Program-made: the position numbers and the translations under genes | Shown: positions 47,012 through 54,943 of the stretch, in pieces | Layout of the letters: each line of letters starts with the position of its first letter | How positions within the stretch are numbered: the stretch's first letter is position 1 | Assembly: GCA_026400815.1 (NCBI GenBank) | Contig: JAPLOI010000015.1 | Coordinates: 1-64,000 of the forward strand | DNA from: Alphaproteobacteria bacterium | GTDB lineage: Bacteria > Pseudomonadota > Alphaproteobacteria > Acetobacterales > Acetobacteraceae | DNA length: 64,000 bases | Reading direction: 5' to 3' | Notes under the pieces: model-generated | Seen by the model: only the letters and a program-made list of their open reading frames with translations | Told to the model about the DNA's origin: nothing | Database searches by the model: none

Positions 47012-48082
47012 TCAGCCTTCGTCGCTGTCGACCGCCAGGGTGGCGAAGCGGGTGCGGTGGAGGGTGGCGGAGCCGTAGAGGTTGCAGAGGACCATGGCTT
47101 TGCGGAGGAAGAGGCCGGGGTCGGCTTCGTCGGTGTAGCCGATGCCGCCGTGGAGCTGGATGGCTTGGCGGCAGACAAGCATGCCGGAGTCTGACGCGCG
47201 GGCTTTGGCGCGGGAGATGGCGGCGAGGCGGGCGGGGCCGGTGAGGCCGTTATCCAGGGCGGCCGCGACGGATTCGACGCTGGCGCGGGAGAGGGAGACC
47301 TGGATCTTGAGGTCGGCGGCGCGGTGCTGGAGGGCCTGGAAGCTGCCGATGGGCTTGCCGAACTGGACGCGGGTTTTGAGGTAGTCGACCGTCATGGTGA
47401 AGACGCGGTCCATGACGCCGAGGAGGCTGGCGGCGGTGGCCAGGGCGGCTTCTTCCAGGGCTTCGGTGAGGTCGCCGGGAACGGGGGTGCAGGGGGCGTT
47501 TTCGAGCGAGAGGGTGCCGAAATTGCCGCCGTCTTGGGTGCGTTCGGTGGTCAGCGTCACGCCGGGGGCATCGCGTTCCACGAGGGCGAGGCCGTCCTTG
47601 CCGGAGACGAGGAAGGCGTCGGCGCCGGCGGCCTGGGGGATGAAGATCTTGCGGCCGTTGGCTGTTCCGCCGGCGGTGGTGGTGTCGCCGCGCGTGTCCA
47701 GCGTGTTCGGCCGTTCCTGCCAGGCGGGGAGGATGAGGCGTTCGCCGGTGAGGATGGCGGTGGCGTGGGGGGTGCCGGCCAGGGCGCGGGCGGCCATGGT
47801 GGCGGAGACGAGGGGTTCCGGGGCCAGGGCCGCGCCGACTTCCTCGGCGATGGCGCAGTATTCGGCCATGCCGAGGGCGGAGCCGCCGGCTTCCTCCGGC
47901 AGGCGCAGGCCGGGCCAGCCCATTTCGCACATCTGCTTCCAGACGGCGCGGTCGAAGCCGGGGTCCTCGAAGCGCAGGGCGCGGATGCGGCGCAGGTCAC
48001 CGGTGCGCGGGGCGAGGCCGGCGGCGCTGTCGCGGATGAGGCGGACGGATTCGGCGCGATCGTCGGAGGAAGCTGCGCTCAT
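47012..48082 (-). CDS. Acyl-CoA dehydrogenase (short, N-terminally divergent)
   Basis: This 356-residue acyl-CoA dehydrogenase homologue belongs to the group that pairs with a partner subunit. The N-terminal domain is weakly conserved, with PEEAGGSALGMAEYCAIAEE. The middle lacks a clear substrate loop. The C-terminal helical domain is typical: VDYLKTRVQFGKPIGSFQAL and CRQAIQLHGGIGYTDEADPG. It probably forms an alpha2-beta2 enzyme with the dehydrogenase at 44838. Confidence 0.83.
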   Translation of the reverse strand: MSAASSDDRAESVRLIRDSAAGLAPRTGDLRRIRALRFEDPGFDRAVWKQMCEMGWPGLRLPEEAGGSALGMAEYCAIAEEVGAALAPEPLVSATMAARALAGTPHATAILTGERLILPAWQERPNTLDTRGDTTTAGGTANGRKIFIPQAAGADAFLVSGKDGLALVERDAPGVTLTTERTQDGGNFGTLSLENAPCTPVPGDLTEALEEAALATAASLLGVMDRVFTMTVDYLKTRVQFGKPIGSFQALQHRAADLKIQVSLSRASVESVAAALDNGLTGPARLAAISRAKARASDSGMLVCRQAIQLHGGIGYTDEADPGLFLRKAMVLCNLYGSATLHRTRFATLAVDSDEG

Positions 48083-48104
48083 GGCGGGTACTTTCAGTAA
48101 GGTA

Positions 48105-48228
48105 GAGTCTTCTTTTTCTGAAGAAAAAGAAGCAAAAAGACTTTATGAATTTGCACCGAGGCCCAGTGTGGACGCTCGGTGCAAAGTCATAAAAGTTTTT
48201 TGGTTCTTTTTTTCAAAAAAGAACCGCT
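48105..48228. repeat. A/T-hairpin flanked repeat, copy 4
   Basis: The left hairpin is CTTCTTTTTCTGAAGAAAAAGAAG. The middle stem TTGCACCGAG/CTCGGTGCAA is unique to this copy. The right block AAAAGTTTTTTGG is followed by GGTTCTTTTTT/AAAAAAGAACC. It lies between the CoA-transferase B stop (48233) and the acyl-CoA dehydrogenase start (48082). Confidence 0.87.
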
Positions 48229-48232
48229 TGCT

Positions 48233-48892
48233 TTAGCCTTGGGTGTGGATCTCGGCCTCGGACTGGGCGCGGACCTGGTCCAGCGTGACGCCCGGGGCGA
48301 GTTCCACGACGACGAAGCCGCGCTCGGTGACATCGAAGACGCCGAGGTTGGTGATGACGCGCTTCACGGCGCCGAGGGCCGTGAGCGGGTAGGTGCACTT
48401 CTTGACCAGCTTCTTGCCGCCGGACTTCGTGCTGTGGTCCATGATGACCCACAGGCGCTTGGCACCCGCGGCGAGATCCATGGCGCCGCCGACGGCGGGG
48501 GCGGCATCGTTTTCACTGGTGGCCCAGTTGGCGATGTCGCCGTTCTCGGCCACTTCGAAGGCGCCGAGGACGCAGAGATCGAGATGGCCGCCGCGGATCA
48601 TGGCGAAGCTGTCGGCGTGGTGGACGAAGCTGCCGCCCTTGCGCAGGGTGACGTGCTGCTTGCCGGCGTTGATCAGCCAGGGGTCGCGCTGGTCTTCGGG
48701 GGGCTTGGGGCCCATGCCGAGGACGCCGTTCTCGGAGTGGAAGACCACTTCGCGGTCCAGCGGCACGTAGTCGGCGATGCCGGTGGGCATGCCGATGCCG
48801 AGGTTGACGTACCAGCCTTCGGGAATGTCCTGCGCGGCGCGCTCGGCCATCTGCAGACGGTCCCAGCCCTTGGCTTGAGGCTTCGCATCCAT
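48233..48892 (-). CDS. scoB: 3-oxoacid CoA-transferase subunit B
   Basis: The 219-residue subunit carries the catalytic glutamate in VVFHSENGVLGMGP. The N-terminus has WYVNLGIGMPTGIADYV; later come HHADSFAMIRGGHLDLCVLG and KRVITNLGVFDVTERG. With subunit A (66 bases upstream) it moves CoA between succinyl-CoA and a 3-oxo or similar acid. The symbol is by family; the acceptor acid could differ (3-oxoadipate, acetoacetate). Confidence 0.88.
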   Translation of the reverse strand: MDAKPQAKGWDRLQMAERAAQDIPEGWYVNLGIGMPTGIADYVPLDREVVFHSENGVLGMGPKPPEDQRDPWLINAGKQHVTLRKGGSFVHHADSFAMIRGGHLDLCVLGAFEVAENGDIANWATSENDAAPAVGGAMDLAAGAKRLWVIMDHSTKSGGKKLVKKCTYPLTALGAVKRVITNLGVFDVTERGFVVVELAPGVTLDQVRAQSEAEIHTQG

Positions 48893-48958
48893 ATGCGTGT
48901 CTCCTGATTTAAGTGCGGCTCGCGCGCTGCGCGCTGCCGCCGCGTTGGGTCACAGGAA

Positions 48959-49636
48959 TCAGAACGGCGGGTCGCCGTAGGGGATGTGGATGACGCGGTC
49001 GACGTAGAGGCCGGGGCACATGATGTGCTGCGGGTCGAGCGCGCCGAGTTCGACGATGTGCTGGGTTTGCACGATCGTGGTCTTGGCGGCGGTGGCCATC
49101 ACAGGATTGAAGTTGCGGCCGGAGAGCTTGAAGGTGAGGTTGCCCCAGCGGTCGGCTTCCCAGGCTTCGACGAGGGCGATGTCGCCGGGCAGGGCGTATT
49201 CCATCACCATCATGCGGCCGTTGATTTCGCGGACTTCCTTGCCCTCGGCCATCTTCGTGCCCACGCCGGTGGGGGTGAAGAAGGCGCCAACGCCGGCGCC
49301 GGCGGCGCGGATGCGCTCGGCCATCGTGCCCTGGGGGACGATTTCCAGCTCGATCTTACCGGCGCGGTAGAGGTCTTCGAAGATGGTGTTGTTGCTGCGC
49401 GGGAAGGAGCAGACCAGCTTGCGGACGCGGCCGTGCTCCATGAGGGCAGTGAGACCGGTGGTGCCGCCGCCGGCGTTGTTGGCGACAACGGTGAGGTCCT
49501 TCACGCCGGTTTCGATCAGCGCGTCGACCAGGGCGTTGGGCTGGCCGACGAGGCCGAAGCCGCCGAGCAGGACCGTCATCCCGTCCTTCACGCCCGCCAT
49601 GGCCTCGGCCATGTTCTGGACGATCTTGTTGATCAT
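48959..49636 (-). CDS. scoA: 3-oxoacid CoA-transferase subunit A
   Basis: The 225-residue non-catalytic partner of ScoB contains VKDGMTVLLGGFGLVGQPNA (CoA-transferase signature region), TVVANNAGGGTTGLTALMEH, CSFPRSNNTIFEDLYRAGKI and FTPTGVGTKMAEGKEVREIN. It begins at ATG 49636 and is the first gene of a minus-strand acyl-CoA catabolism run (scoA-scoB-acyl-CoA dehydrogenase-hydratase-acyl-CoA dehydrogenase). The fatty- or ring-derived acid handled is not evident. Confidence 0.9.
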   Translation of the reverse strand: MINKIVQNMAEAMAGVKDGMTVLLGGFGLVGQPNALVDALIETGVKDLTVVANNAGGGTTGLTALMEHGRVRKLVCSFPRSNNTIFEDLYRAGKIELEIVPQGTMAERIRAAGAGVGAFFTPTGVGTKMAEGKEVREINGRMMVMEYALPGDIALVEAWEADRWGNLTFKLSGRNFNPVMATAAKTTIVQTQHIVELGALDPQHIMCPGLYVDRVIHIPYGDPPF

Positions 49637-49765
49637 GCCGTCGTCATCCTGTTGCTGATGGTCATGCGAGTCCTCCCGGCCCCTTCAGGGGTCAGTCGGT
49701 GCGATCATGGCGCCGGCGGCGCGCGCCCGCAACGGGGGCGCGCCGGGTTTCGGCGATCTGCGGTG

Positions 49766-51016
49766 TTAGAGTTGCGCGTCCGGCGAGAGGACGATGCAGG
49801 TGCCGCGGCTCTTGGCGAGCTTTTCGCAGGCCTGGGTGGCGGCTTCACGCGAGAGGCCGGCGAGGCGGGCGCGGAAGAGCGTGCTGCCACCGCTGCGCAC
49901 GGCGCCGACGGCGGGGCGGGCTTGGGCGAGCACGTCGCGCGCCTGGCCGCGGGCGGATTCGGCGGCGGAGCGGGCCAGGCCCTCGCTGGCGAAGGCGCCG
50001 ACCTGGATGGCCCAGGGGCCGACGGTGCCGGCCACAGCGGCGGGGCGGGATGGCAGGCTGCCGGCCATGGCAGGGGCGATGAGGGAGAAGCCGCGGGCGG
50101 ACTCGGCGGCCGGCGGGGCCGGGGGCGGCGGCGGCGGGGCGGCCATGGCGACGACGCTGGCGCGCGGCGGCATGGCTGGCGGCGGCGGCAGGTTGGAGGC
50201 CGAGACGGTGGAGTCGGCGCGCCGGAAGGCATCCCGGCCTGAGGGCGGGCTGGCCTGGGCGAGGGCGACCGGGGCCGGGTCGCGGCCGCCGCGCGGGTAG
50301 CGCGGGCCGGCGGGGATATCGGTTGGGATCTGGTACATCGCCATCTGCGCGGCCTCGGACTCCCGGTTGGGGCGGTGGTCGGCGATGTAGGGGGCGATCT
50401 TGGCGACGTAGCGGCGGGTTTCGTTGGGCAGGCCGCGATTGCGGATCGCGTAGTCCTCGAAGCGGCGGGGGCCGGCGTTGTAGGCGGCGAGGAAGCCGGG
50501 CGAGCCGTAGAGGTCGTACATTTCCCGGATATAGGCGGTGCCGGCCAGGATGTTGTCGTGCGGGTCGAACGGGTCGTCGTCCAGCCCGTGGCGCATGCGC
50601 AGTTCTTCATAGGTACCAGGCATGACCTGCATCAGGCCCATGGCGCCGGCGCCGGAGGTGGTGAGCTTGCCGCCCAGGTACATCTGGCCGCCGGATTCGA
50701 CGCGCATGACCTCCCGGATCCAGCGTTCCGGCACGTCGAAGCGCGCGGAGGCCTTGGTGATGTAGGGGCCCCAGGGGTCGCCGGGCGGGCCCGGCGGGGC
50801 GTAGTTGCCCTTGGCGCGGGAGGCGTAGTCCGACGCGCTGCGCGAGACCTGGGTCTTGGAGGAGCAGGCGGCGAGCAGGCCGATCGCGGCGAAGCACATC
50901 GCGAGACGCGCGAAGGAACGGAGCCCAGGGGCGCCAAGCCTGGGGGCGCCAAGCCTGGGGGCGCCAAGCCTGGAGGAGCGGACGGTGAGGGCCGGAGACA
51001 GGCTCGGGGACGGCAT
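49766..51016 (-). CDS. Lytic murein transglycosylase with C-terminal SPOR domain
   Basis: The 416-residue cell-wall enzyme has a long N-terminus with RLGAP repeated, then a lipoprotein-type signal ending LAACSS (lipidated Cys about residue 51). The SLT goose-type domain follows: the catalytic Glu lies in WIREVMRVESGGQMYLGGK, then GAMGLMQVMPGTYEELR and FLAAYNAGPRRFEDY. A Pro/Ala-rich linker then leads to a SPOR domain (WAIQVGAFASEGLARSAAES) that binds denuded glycan at the septum. If the lipoprotein start is real, a later ATG (MCFAAIGLLAACSS, about residue 40) would give a normal signal peptide. Confidence 0.85.
   Translation of the reverse strand: MPSPSLSPALTVRSSRLGAPRLGAPRLGAPGLRSFARLAMCFAAIGLLAACSSKTQVSRSASDYASRAKGNYAPPGPPGDPWGPYITKASARFDVPERWIREVMRVESGGQMYLGGKLTTSGAGAMGLMQVMPGTYEELRMRHGLDDDPFDPHDNILAGTAYIREMYDLYGSPGFLAAYNAGPRRFEDYAIRNRGLPNETRRYVAKIAPYIADHRPNRESEAAQMAMYQIPTDIPAGPRYPRGGRDPAPVALAQASPPSGRDAFRRADSTVSASNLPPPPAMPPRASVVAMAAPPPPPPAPPAAESARGFSLIAPAMAGSLPSRPAAVAGTVGPWAIQVGAFASEGLARSAAESARGQARDVLAQARPAVGAVRSGGSTLFRARLAGLSREAATQACEKLAKSRGTCIVLSPDAQL
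50926..50975 (-). repeat. 15-base tandem repeat at the 5' end of the transglycosylase gene
   Basis: Three units of GGCGCCAAGCCTGGG (plus strand) with minor changes encode RLGAP/GLGAP repeats before the signal peptide. Such an extension is odd for a lipoprotein and suggests the true start lies downstream. Confidence 0.8.
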
Positions 51017-51285
51017 GCGGCTCTCTCTCTCCGGCTTGGGCGCGCCGCGGGGGGGGGCGCCCTTGGGGCAACGACACCCGCGGGTAAACTGAGTAGGACC
51101 GGTTACCTGGAGGTATCCGTTGAACGGTATTCACAGGAACTCACTGCAAACCCTTATCCGAAATCCCTTCCCTGGGCAACCTTGTGGCGGCCCTGATCTG
51201 GCCGCAAATGATGGGCAGAACGATGCGGCAAAATCGCGGCGTATGCTAGGAAGTGCCGCGCTGGACGCCGTGAAGGAGATGGCCG

Positions 51286-51756
51286 ATGCCTGTTTTGTCC
51301 CGCCCGATGGTTGCCGCTGCCTGCCTGGTTGCCCTGCTGGGGCTTTCGGCCTGTGCCGGGCCGCGCAACACCAACACCACCTACTCGCCCTCCGATATCG
51401 GGCGCAGCGCGCAGGTGAGCTACGGCGTGATCGTGTCCATGCGGCCGGTGACGATCCAGGGCCAGAGCGGCGTGGGCACGCTGGGTGGGGCGGCGGCCGG
51501 TGGCGTGGCCGGCAGCTTCATCGGCGGCGATCCGCGGGTGAACATCCTCGGCGCGATCGGGGGTGCGATCATCGGCGGGCTGGCCGGGACCGCAGTGGAG
51601 CGTTCGGTGAACACGGGCGAGGCAATGGAGTTCATCATCCGCGAGGATGACGGGCAGACCGTGTCGGTGGTGCAGACCAATGAGGAGCGGTTTCAGGCGG
51701 GCGAGCGCGTGGTGCTGACGCGCGGGGCACGGACGCGCATCGGCCGGGCGACCTAA
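51286..51756 (+). CDS. Glycine-zipper outer-membrane lipoprotein (SlyB/Pcp-like)
   Basis: The 156-residue lipoprotein has a signal with lipobox LLGLSAC (Cys about residue 22), then YSPSDIGRSAQVSYGVIVSM. Two glycine-zipper helices follow (GTLGGAAAGGVAGSFIGGDP and LGAIGGAIIGGLAGTAVERS) and a beta-rich C-terminal domain. AAGGAG lies 8 bases before the ATG. It belongs to the 17-kDa surface antigen/SlyB group of envelope-stability proteins. It is divergent from the transglycosylase; 51017-51285 holds their promoters. Confidence 0.87.
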   Translation: MPVLSRPMVAAACLVALLGLSACAGPRNTNTTYSPSDIGRSAQVSYGVIVSMRPVTIQGQSGVGTLGGAAAGGVAGSFIGGDPRVNILGAIGGAIIGGLAGTAVERSVNTGEAMEFIIREDDGQTVSVVQTNEERFQAGERVVLTRGARTRIGRAT

Positions 51757-51762
51757 TACCAC

Positions 51763-51799
51763 CTGGCGCAATGGCCGACTCTTCCGGCCGTTGCGCCGG
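51763..51799 (+). terminator. Hairpin after the glycine-zipper lipoprotein gene
   Basis: CTGGCGCAATGGCCG pairs with CGGCCGTTGCGCCGG through 13 Watson-Crick and 2 G-U pairs around a 7-base loop. It starts 7 bases after the stop. No T tract follows. Confidence 0.5.
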
Positions 51800-51932
51800 G
51801 GGGTGTCGCGCGCGGGGCTGGCCGGTGGCCGCGCGCACAACAAAGACCCATGCCGGCCCCGTTCGGCACGGGGGATGGGCGGATAGCGGGAACGTCGGCG
51901 CCGCTTGGTTGCCGGCGGCGGGCGGATCGGGT

Positions 51933-52805
51933 ATGGCGCCGCCGATGGAAGGCTCCTCCCACCTGCAGCCCAGCGAGAACGTGGTCCTCGACCTTGCGGC
52001 CGACCAGAGCTGGGGCGAGCGCAACCGGGCCGCCTGGCGCGATGTGTGCGACGGGCTGGCGCAGTGGCGGCTGGTGTGGACGCTGGCCTGGCTGGATATC
52101 CGGCTGAAATACCGCGGATCGGTGCTGGGGCCGTTCTGGCTGACGCTCTCCACCGGCGCGATGGTGGCGGCCATGGGCATCCTGTATGCGGTGCTGTTCC
52201 GGCTGGAGCTGCGCGACTACATCCCCTATCTCGGCCTGTCGCTGGTGCTGTGGGGCTTCGTGGGCGCGCTGGTGAGCGATGCCTGCGGGGCGTTCACGAC
52301 CAACCAGGGGATGATCCGCTCGGTGCGGATGCCGTTCACGCTGTATGCGGCGCGGATCGTGGTGCGCAACCTGATCATCCTGGGGCACAACGCCGTGGTG
52401 GTGGTGGTGGCGAACCTGGTGCTGTGGACCTGGCCACCGGCGGGGGTGGCGTGGCTGGCGCTGCCGGGAATGGTGCTGTGGCTGGCGGTGTCGCTGAGCC
52501 TGGCGCTGCTGCTGGGGGCGCTGTGCGCGCGGCTGCACGACATACCGCCCATCGTGGCCAATGTGATGCAGATGGCGTTCTTCCTGTCCGCCGTGATCTG
52601 GAAGCCGGAGCAGCTGGACGATCGGCAGTGGATGCTGGCGTTGAACCCGTTCTTCTGCCTGCTGGAAGTGGTGCGCGGGCCGCTGTTCGGCACGCCGCCG
52701 AGCCTGCTGGTGGTGGGTTGCGCGCTGGGCTACAGCGCCGTGCTGTTCGCGATCACCTGGCTGGTGTTCGTGCGGGTGCGCGGCCGGATCGCTTTTTGGT
52801 TGTGA
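51933..52805 (+). CDS. ABC-2 type polysaccharide exporter permease
   Basis: The 290-residue inner-membrane protein is of the KpsM/Wzm/TagG type. It has a cytoplasmic N-terminus, the family motif WLDIRLKYRGSVLGPFWLTL, then six hydrophobic segments. The conserved VIWKPEQL and LNPFFCLLEVVRGPLFG follow near the end. ATG at 51933 (or 51945) precedes the conserved part. It works with the ATPase gene 88 bases downstream to export a lipid-linked polysaccharide or teichoic-like polymer. No glycosyltransferase is nearby, so the cargo is unknown. Confidence 0.87.
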   Translation: MAPPMEGSSHLQPSENVVLDLAADQSWGERNRAAWRDVCDGLAQWRLVWTLAWLDIRLKYRGSVLGPFWLTLSTGAMVAAMGILYAVLFRLELRDYIPYLGLSLVLWGFVGALVSDACGAFTTNQGMIRSVRMPFTLYAARIVVRNLIILGHNAVVVVVANLVLWTWPPAGVAWLALPGMVLWLAVSLSLALLLGALCARLHDIPPIVANVMQMAFFLSAVIWKPEQLDDRQWMLALNPFFCLLEVVRGPLFGTPPSLLVVGCALGYSAVLFAITWLVFVRVRGRIAFWL

Positions 52806-52893
52806 TGTCCCACTCCCCTTACGTCGCAGGTTGGTCGATGCCCATAAGCGGGACATCCTGTTTTGGACGGCATGCGCGGGCAGGACGCAGGCA

Positions 52894-53706
52894 ATGACAT
52901 CTTCCATCGACGTCGAAGGCCTGTCGCTCAGCTTTCCGCTGTACCACGGCAATGCGCGCAGCCTGAAAAAGACGGTGCTTTCGACCGTCACCGGGCGGAT
53001 GGCGGCGGATAACCGCAACCGGGTGGTGGTGGAGGCGTTGCGCGACGTGAACCTGGCATTGCGGCCCGGGGACCGGCTGGCGCTGGTGGGCGGCAACGGG
53101 GCGGGCAAGACGACGCTGTTGCGGGCGATGGCCGGGATCTACGAGCCGGTGGCCGGGCGGGTGCGGGTGCAGGGCTCGCTCAACGCGCTGGTGGACCCGC
53201 ATCTGGGCATGAACCCGGAGCTGACCGGGCGCGAGAACATCATGCTGCGCGGCATGTATCTCGGGCTCGACAAGAAAGCGATCGAAGGGCTGGCCGAGGA
53301 TGTGGCGGCGTTCGCGGAGCTGACGGATTTCCTCGACCTGCCGGTGCGGATCTATTCCTCCGGCATGATCGTGCGGCTGGGCTTTGCGCTGGCGACCTCC
53401 GTGCAGCCGCAGGTGCTGCTGATGGATGAGTGGTTCCTGGCCGGCGATGCGGGCTTCATGGAGAAGGCGCGGGTGCGGCTGGAGAACCTGGTGCGGGGGG
53501 TGGAGATCCTGGTGCTCTCCTCCCACGCAACCGACGTGGTGTTGCAGTGGTGCACGCGGGCGCTGTGGATGGACCAGGGGCGGGTACGCGCCGACGGGCC
53601 GCCGGCGGAGGTGCTGTCGGCATACCTGGGGCATCCCGTGCAGCTCTCGGAATGGGCGCAGCAGCGGATGGCGACAACTGGGTCCGACCCGGGGGAGGCC
53701 GGCTGA
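52894..53706 (+). CDS. ABC-type polysaccharide exporter ATPase
   Basis: The 270-residue ATPase is of the KpsT/Wzt/TagH type. Walker A is VGGNGAGKTTLLRAMAGIYE, the signature is the subfamily form YSSGMIVRLGFALAT, Walker B is VLLMDEWFLAGD, and the H-loop is LSSHATDVVL. There is no C-terminal carbohydrate-binding domain, so the exporter is unlike Wzt with O-antigen recognition. ATG at 52894 starts at the conserved TSSIDVEGLSLSF. Its stop overlaps ribF by one base. Confidence 0.88.
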   Translation: MTSSIDVEGLSLSFPLYHGNARSLKKTVLSTVTGRMAADNRNRVVVEALRDVNLALRPGDRLALVGGNGAGKTTLLRAMAGIYEPVAGRVRVQGSLNALVDPHLGMNPELTGRENIMLRGMYLGLDKKAIEGLAEDVAAFAELTDFLDLPVRIYSSGMIVRLGFALATSVQPQVLLMDEWFLAGDAGFMEKARVRLENLVRGVEILVLSSHATDVVLQWCTRALWMDQGRVRADGPPAEVLSAYLGHPVQLSEWAQQRMATTGSDPGEAG

Positions 53707-54626
53707 TGCAGGTGTTCGGCGACTGGCGGGCGCTGCCGGAAGATGCGCGCGGGGCGAGCGTGGCGCTGGGCAATTTCGACGGGGTGCATCGCGGGCATGC
53801 GCAGGTGCTGCGCGCGGCGCATGCGGCGCGGCCGGAGGCGAAGCTGGCGGTGCTGAGCTTCGAGCCGCATCCGCGCGAGGTGTTCCGGGCCGACGATCCG
53901 CCGTTCCGGCTGACGCTGTCGGCCGAGCGGGCGACGGTGCTGGCGGAGCTGGGGGTTTCGTTCGTGTACGAGCTGCCCTTCGATGCCGCCTTCAGCCAGA
54001 TGAATGCCGAGACCTTCGTGGCCGAGGTGCTGCATGACGGGCTCGGGGCGAAGCATTTGGCCTGCGGGCCGGATTTCGCCTTCGGGCACCGGCGCGGGGG
54101 GGACGTGGCGTTTCTGGCGGAGCGGGCGGCGGGGGTGGGGATCGGGCTTTCCGTGGTGCCGCCGCTGTCGGACGCGGAGGGGGCGATTTCGTCCACGCGG
54201 ATCCGGCGGGCGTTGCAGGACGGGTATCCGGAGCGGGCGACCGCGATGCTGGGGCGGCCCTGGGCGATCCGCGGCGTGGTGGCGCATGGCGACAAGCGCG
54301 GGCGGACGATCGGGTTTCCGACCGCGAATGTGCCGCTGGGCCGGCATCTGGAGCCGGCGCGCGGGGTGTATGCGGTGACGATCGCGCTGGAAGATGGTCG
54401 CGTTTGCAAGGGTGTTGCCAATATCGGGCGGCGGCCGACGGTGAACGAGGGGCCGGAGAGCCGGCTGGAGGTGAACCTGTTCGACTTCGCCGGCGATCTG
54501 TACGGGCAGGAGATCGGGGTTTCGCTGGTGGCTTATCTGCGCGGGGAACAGAAATTCCCGGGGCTGGATGCGCTGAAGGCGCGGATTGCCGCCGATGCGG
54601 CGCAGGCGCGGGAACTGCTGGGGTAG
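53706..54626 (+). CDS. ribF: Bifunctional riboflavin kinase / FAD synthetase
   Basis: The 306-residue protein makes FMN and FAD. The N-terminal FMN adenylyltransferase domain has the motif VALGNFDGVHRGHAQVL and SSTRIRRALQDG. The C-terminal riboflavin kinase domain has GRTIGFPTANVPL, GVANIGRRPTVNEG and EVNLFDFAGDLYGQEI. ATG at 53706 overlaps the ABC ATPase stop. It is followed by a long hairpin and then ileS, a common ribF-ileS-lspA order. Confidence 0.94.
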   Translation: MQVFGDWRALPEDARGASVALGNFDGVHRGHAQVLRAAHAARPEAKLAVLSFEPHPREVFRADDPPFRLTLSAERATVLAELGVSFVYELPFDAAFSQMNAETFVAEVLHDGLGAKHLACGPDFAFGHRRGGDVAFLAERAAGVGIGLSVVPPLSDAEGAISSTRIRRALQDGYPERATAMLGRPWAIRGVVAHGDKRGRTIGFPTANVPLGRHLEPARGVYAVTIALEDGRVCKGVANIGRRPTVNEGPESRLEVNLFDFAGDLYGQEIGVSLVAYLRGEQKFPGLDALKARIAADAAQARELLG

Positions 54627-54631
54627 CGACG

Positions 54632-54777
54632 GGAAAAGGAAGCGAAGGGGACACAGAGAGCACAGAGGGCCACAGAGAGCACAGAGGGGTGTTTTCGATC
54701 TGGCCGCCGGTTTCCTGGCTCCGCTTCTCTGTGACCCTCTGTGGTCCTCTGTGCTCTCTGTGACCGCTTCCCTTTGC
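54632..54777. repeat. Long CACAGAG-type inverted repeat
   Basis: Left-arm units CACAGAGAGCACAGAGG (repeated) are complemented by right-arm CCTCTGTGCTCTCTGTG units, extending outward through AAGGAAGCG/CGCTTCCCTTT. The arms are about 50 bases each, and the loop is about 33 bases around TTTTCGATCTGGCCGCC. It fills most of the ribF-ileS gap (54627-54943), which has no gene. This repeat type (CACAGAGG runs) is known from several unrelated bacterial phyla. Confidence 0.88.
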
Positions 54778-54943
54778 CGCCACCGCTCGCCTTGCCGATT
54801 GGGGCACCGGATGGCATGATCGTGGCATGTTTGGGATCGTCATAGCGCGAATTATTCGCCCGGCCTCTCGCTAGAGAGCCGGGTTCGACGCGCGCATTCC
54901 CTACCCCTTTGGCGGCACCTTCCGGCCGCGCGAGACACATCCC

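Noticed and set aside
46771-47178. N-terminal extension of the enoyl-CoA hydratase reading through the repeat element
   Set aside because: The extension is a translation of the palindromic repeat (KARALPWTRWGLRPQT-like). The hydratase motif begins at ATG 46770.
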